DNA of 64,000 nt. It comes from Hansfordia pulvinata (taxonomy: Eukaryota > Ascomycota > Sordariomycetes > Xylariales). Within the stretch, counting starts at the first letter, position 1; each line of letters begins with the position of its first letter. The stretch is from positions 62,001-126,000 of the forward strand of contig BJKQ01000017.1 of assembly GCA_006538405.1 (NCBI GenBank), given 5' to 3'. This document shows positions 61,901 through 64,000 of this stretch, one piece after another. The translations under genes were made by a program, and so were the position numbers. The notes under the pieces are model-generated. The model was not told where the DNA came from, did not search any database, and saw only the letters and a program-made list of their open reading frames with translations.

Positions 61901-64000
61901 GACGGCAACGGAGATTTGACACGCCGGGCCAAGGCTGGCCGTCACGCTTCGATCGATATCCCCCGTCACCGCTATCGCTGCTGCAAGGGCCCTCGAAAAG
62001 AATTAACCGACAAGGGGCTCCGGGTGCAACGAGGGAGACACGACACACAAGCCTCCTCTGTCCCGACCTGTGAGAGAAGAGAGGAAAGCCTGCCTAGCCG
62101 TCCTCGTCCTGTTATTAGCGTCGCGAGCTGGGCCGTGACAGCTTGCTAGCGCGTGATGTCAAGCTCACCGCGCCGTTGCGGCCCATCCGGCTGCTGCGTC
62201 TTTCTCTTCCGGCGGTGGATCTCGGCCCGCTTCTCATTCGTGTCTCGCACTCGTACGAGTATTCCCGACTGCGAGTATTCCGGTATTGCTCGTCCACGCG
62301 TGAACTGCTGGTGCTGCGTGTTTCTTTCTCCCACCAAGCTGTCGACTGACCACAATAACACCTCCTGTCAACAGCGTGAAAGTGACGAGTTTGGCGCTAC
62401 AGGAGTCGTGCGCTCATGCCATCCGACGGCCGCTAGATCGCACGCCGCCGCCGCCGCCGCCCTCTCCCCCCGTAAGCGACGGGCCCGTGACCCGCTGCTC
62501 TCGTGCTCTAACCGCTGTCGTGATCCGCGAAGCGTCTCTCTCCCTGGATTGCCCGAAGCGTGATAACCGGGAGGCGAGACACCAACACCGACACAGCCAA
62601 GGCTCACGGCCTTCAAACTCGCCCCGAGTGCGGCGCCAATCTTTTCCTCTTGCTTTTCGCATCCCCTCCCCGCATTCTCGGCGACTCCCCCTTGTTACTC
62701 TTTGCGATTCGCGGGGGCGGAGACGTGGGAGGATTTGCGCGCGGGACGGGCGGGAGACTCGACACAGCGATCGGCAGCGACTCGAGCATCAATCAGCTTG
62801 GGGGCGGGGGGCGAGGGCGCAGAAAGGCATGGGGCCCGCAGAGCAACGCGAGGGAAAAGCCGGCGACGCCATCGGGCTGCATCCGTCCTGCGCCGCGCAG
62901 TGGCCGGGGGATTCCTGCGGAGAAGGGGTCTCGGGGACGTCGGGCGAGGGGGGCGCGGGCTTGTGCTGTCTTGTCAGTTGGTGTTTGTTCTTCTCGTGTG
63001 TCAGTTGTCTCTGCGGTCCCGCAGCTTGCAAATCCGAAAGAGCTGCGCGCAGATCCTGCTTTGTCTGGCATGGAAATCCATCGTGGATACGCCGGGTCGG
63101 CAGGGTCGGCGAATGGGCAAACGGGAGGGGGGGGATGCAAAAAGTCGATTAGGCCGAGTCCGGATCTGCCACCGGCCGTTGCGAGTTCCCCACGGTCCCC
63201 TCCCACCCAGATGCGCGATATGCGTATGGCCTCTCCTTGCTTCCCGACAATGGGCATTATCGGGACAGGACATGCGGTGAACGAGATGTCTCCCCCCCCT
63301 CCTTTCTGACACGCCCCCACAAGGAGCCGGTTCCTCTGCCCGAGCGGGAGACCGGGCGCGCCCTCGGGAGACGTGAGGGTGTCGTGGCTGTGTGCGTGTC
63401 TGCGTCGGTGATCTGACCAGGTCGCTCGAGTCGCCCTGCTGTGGGTTACGAGTATCTCCATCCGTTCGTACGTATGCGTATCGCGTATCTGGTTGAGAAT
63501 CCCCCTCCGGCCCTGTGCGGTTGCAGGGCCCGGCCACCGCCCGGATCTCTGACAAATCCCCCACCACAGCCCTGTAGGTACCTCACTCTTCAGGCCTAAT
63601 GGATCCATGTACGGGCGCACTCGGTACGTACCCACGCCGCTTCGTTTCTGCGGGTGTACCCACCGCCGCCGACTCGCCGGGGCTGTACCTCCGGTGATCG
63701 GCCGCGATAGGGATGTACCCGTGCTGCCAAACCTGCAGCCAATATACAAGCTTGGAAGCACCCACAACCTCCGCCGGCTGTTCACGGGCTGTGATGGTGG
63801 AGGCCAACTCCGCTGGACCTGGGCGGGATACGAGGGTACCTCGCAGGCGCATCTGGGTCAGATCTGCCCGCAAACGCACAGTGACGCCATTCGCGCCCGC
63901 CGCCCTCCATCCGGCGACTCGCGCCCCTCGCGCCAGATGCAGCCTGCCCCTCCACACCAGCAGCAGGACGGAGGGGCATGTGTCTGTGTACGGGTGTGTG

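Larger units (their letters stand above)
52386..64000. other. 11.6-kb gene-poor region
   Basis: No supported gene to the end of the window. The many frames overlap on both strands, are rich in Arg/Pro/Ser and have no motifs. Simple repeats are dense: GT/GTT/GTC tracts at 53041-53095 and 53634-53690, TCGAG pentamers, (GT)37, (GAA)15 and TA/TG dinucleotides. GTACGAGTAC occurs at 55194, 55606 and 56214, with many TACTCGTA-type words. Sequence from 58700 to 63000 is GC-rich and more complex, but still without coding signs. The first few hundred bases are the promoter of the WD40-like gene. Confidence 0.5.

Noticed and set aside
62376..63309. Overlapping plus-strand frames of about 250 residues
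   Set aside because: Three frames are open at once, a sign of GC bias rather than coding; no motif.

Overview
The window reads as nuclear DNA of a GC-rich filamentous ascomycete, most likely a Sordariomycete. The reasons are short introns (about 55-390 nt) with GTRNGY-type donors and CTAAC-like branch sites, a fungal Zn2Cys6 regulator, fungal-type PFK-2/FBPase-2 and fungus-specific hypothetical proteins. Proteins carry heavy Ala/Ser/Pro/Gln low-complexity insertions and the intergenic DNA is full of microsatellites. I saw no transposon, LTR, rRNA, convincing tRNA or AT-rich RIP-like block. All names come from motif reading; no search was run.

Layout. 1-2052: 3' part of a large protein with a trypsin-like C-terminal domain. 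2940-4829: Zn2Cys6 transcription factor. 5858-7119: conserved-looking unknown. 8080-10157 (-): 6-phosphofructo-2-kinase/fructose-2,6-bisphosphatase, with a possible longer N-terminus to about 10617. 10618-20784: about 10 kb gene-poor. 20785-21222 and 23626-24343: two small secreted proteins. 25868-27903: BTB/POZ-like protein carrying a perfect (CAG)44 tract. 28178-29015 (-): ESCRT-III-like protein. 31129-31972: p23/Sba1 co-chaperone. 32868-33518 (-): Vps60/CHMP5-type ESCRT-III. 34127-35258: Cog7-like Golgi tether subunit. 36994-37736: Pol III subunit Rpc17/RPC9. 38053-39019 (-): atypical Rho/Ras-like GTPase. 40029-42414: tRNA pseudouridine synthase Pus3/Deg1. 42830-43821 (-): PIG-H/Gpi15. 46016-52385 (-): 1831-aa WD40-like/Gemin5-TPR-like protein. 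52386-64000: about 11.6 kb gene-poor.

The genes are a mixed housekeeping set: glycolytic control, membrane remodelling and Golgi trafficking, GPI-anchor synthesis, Pol III transcription, tRNA modification and chaperoning. Two secreted, lineage-specific-looking proteins and a transcription factor are interspersed. There is no obvious cluster or pathway, and I did not find a convincing new multi-gene system.

The clearest unexplained signals are three. (1) At least seven otherwise well-conserved genes change frame by one base, nearly always as if one base were missing, mostly at C/G runs; one case hides a CAAX box. (2) The word GTACGAGTAC/GTACTCGTAC occurs at least eight times, only outside genes. 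(3) Simple tandem arrays are dense, including (CAG)44 in a reading frame, (GT)37 and G22/G20 runs.
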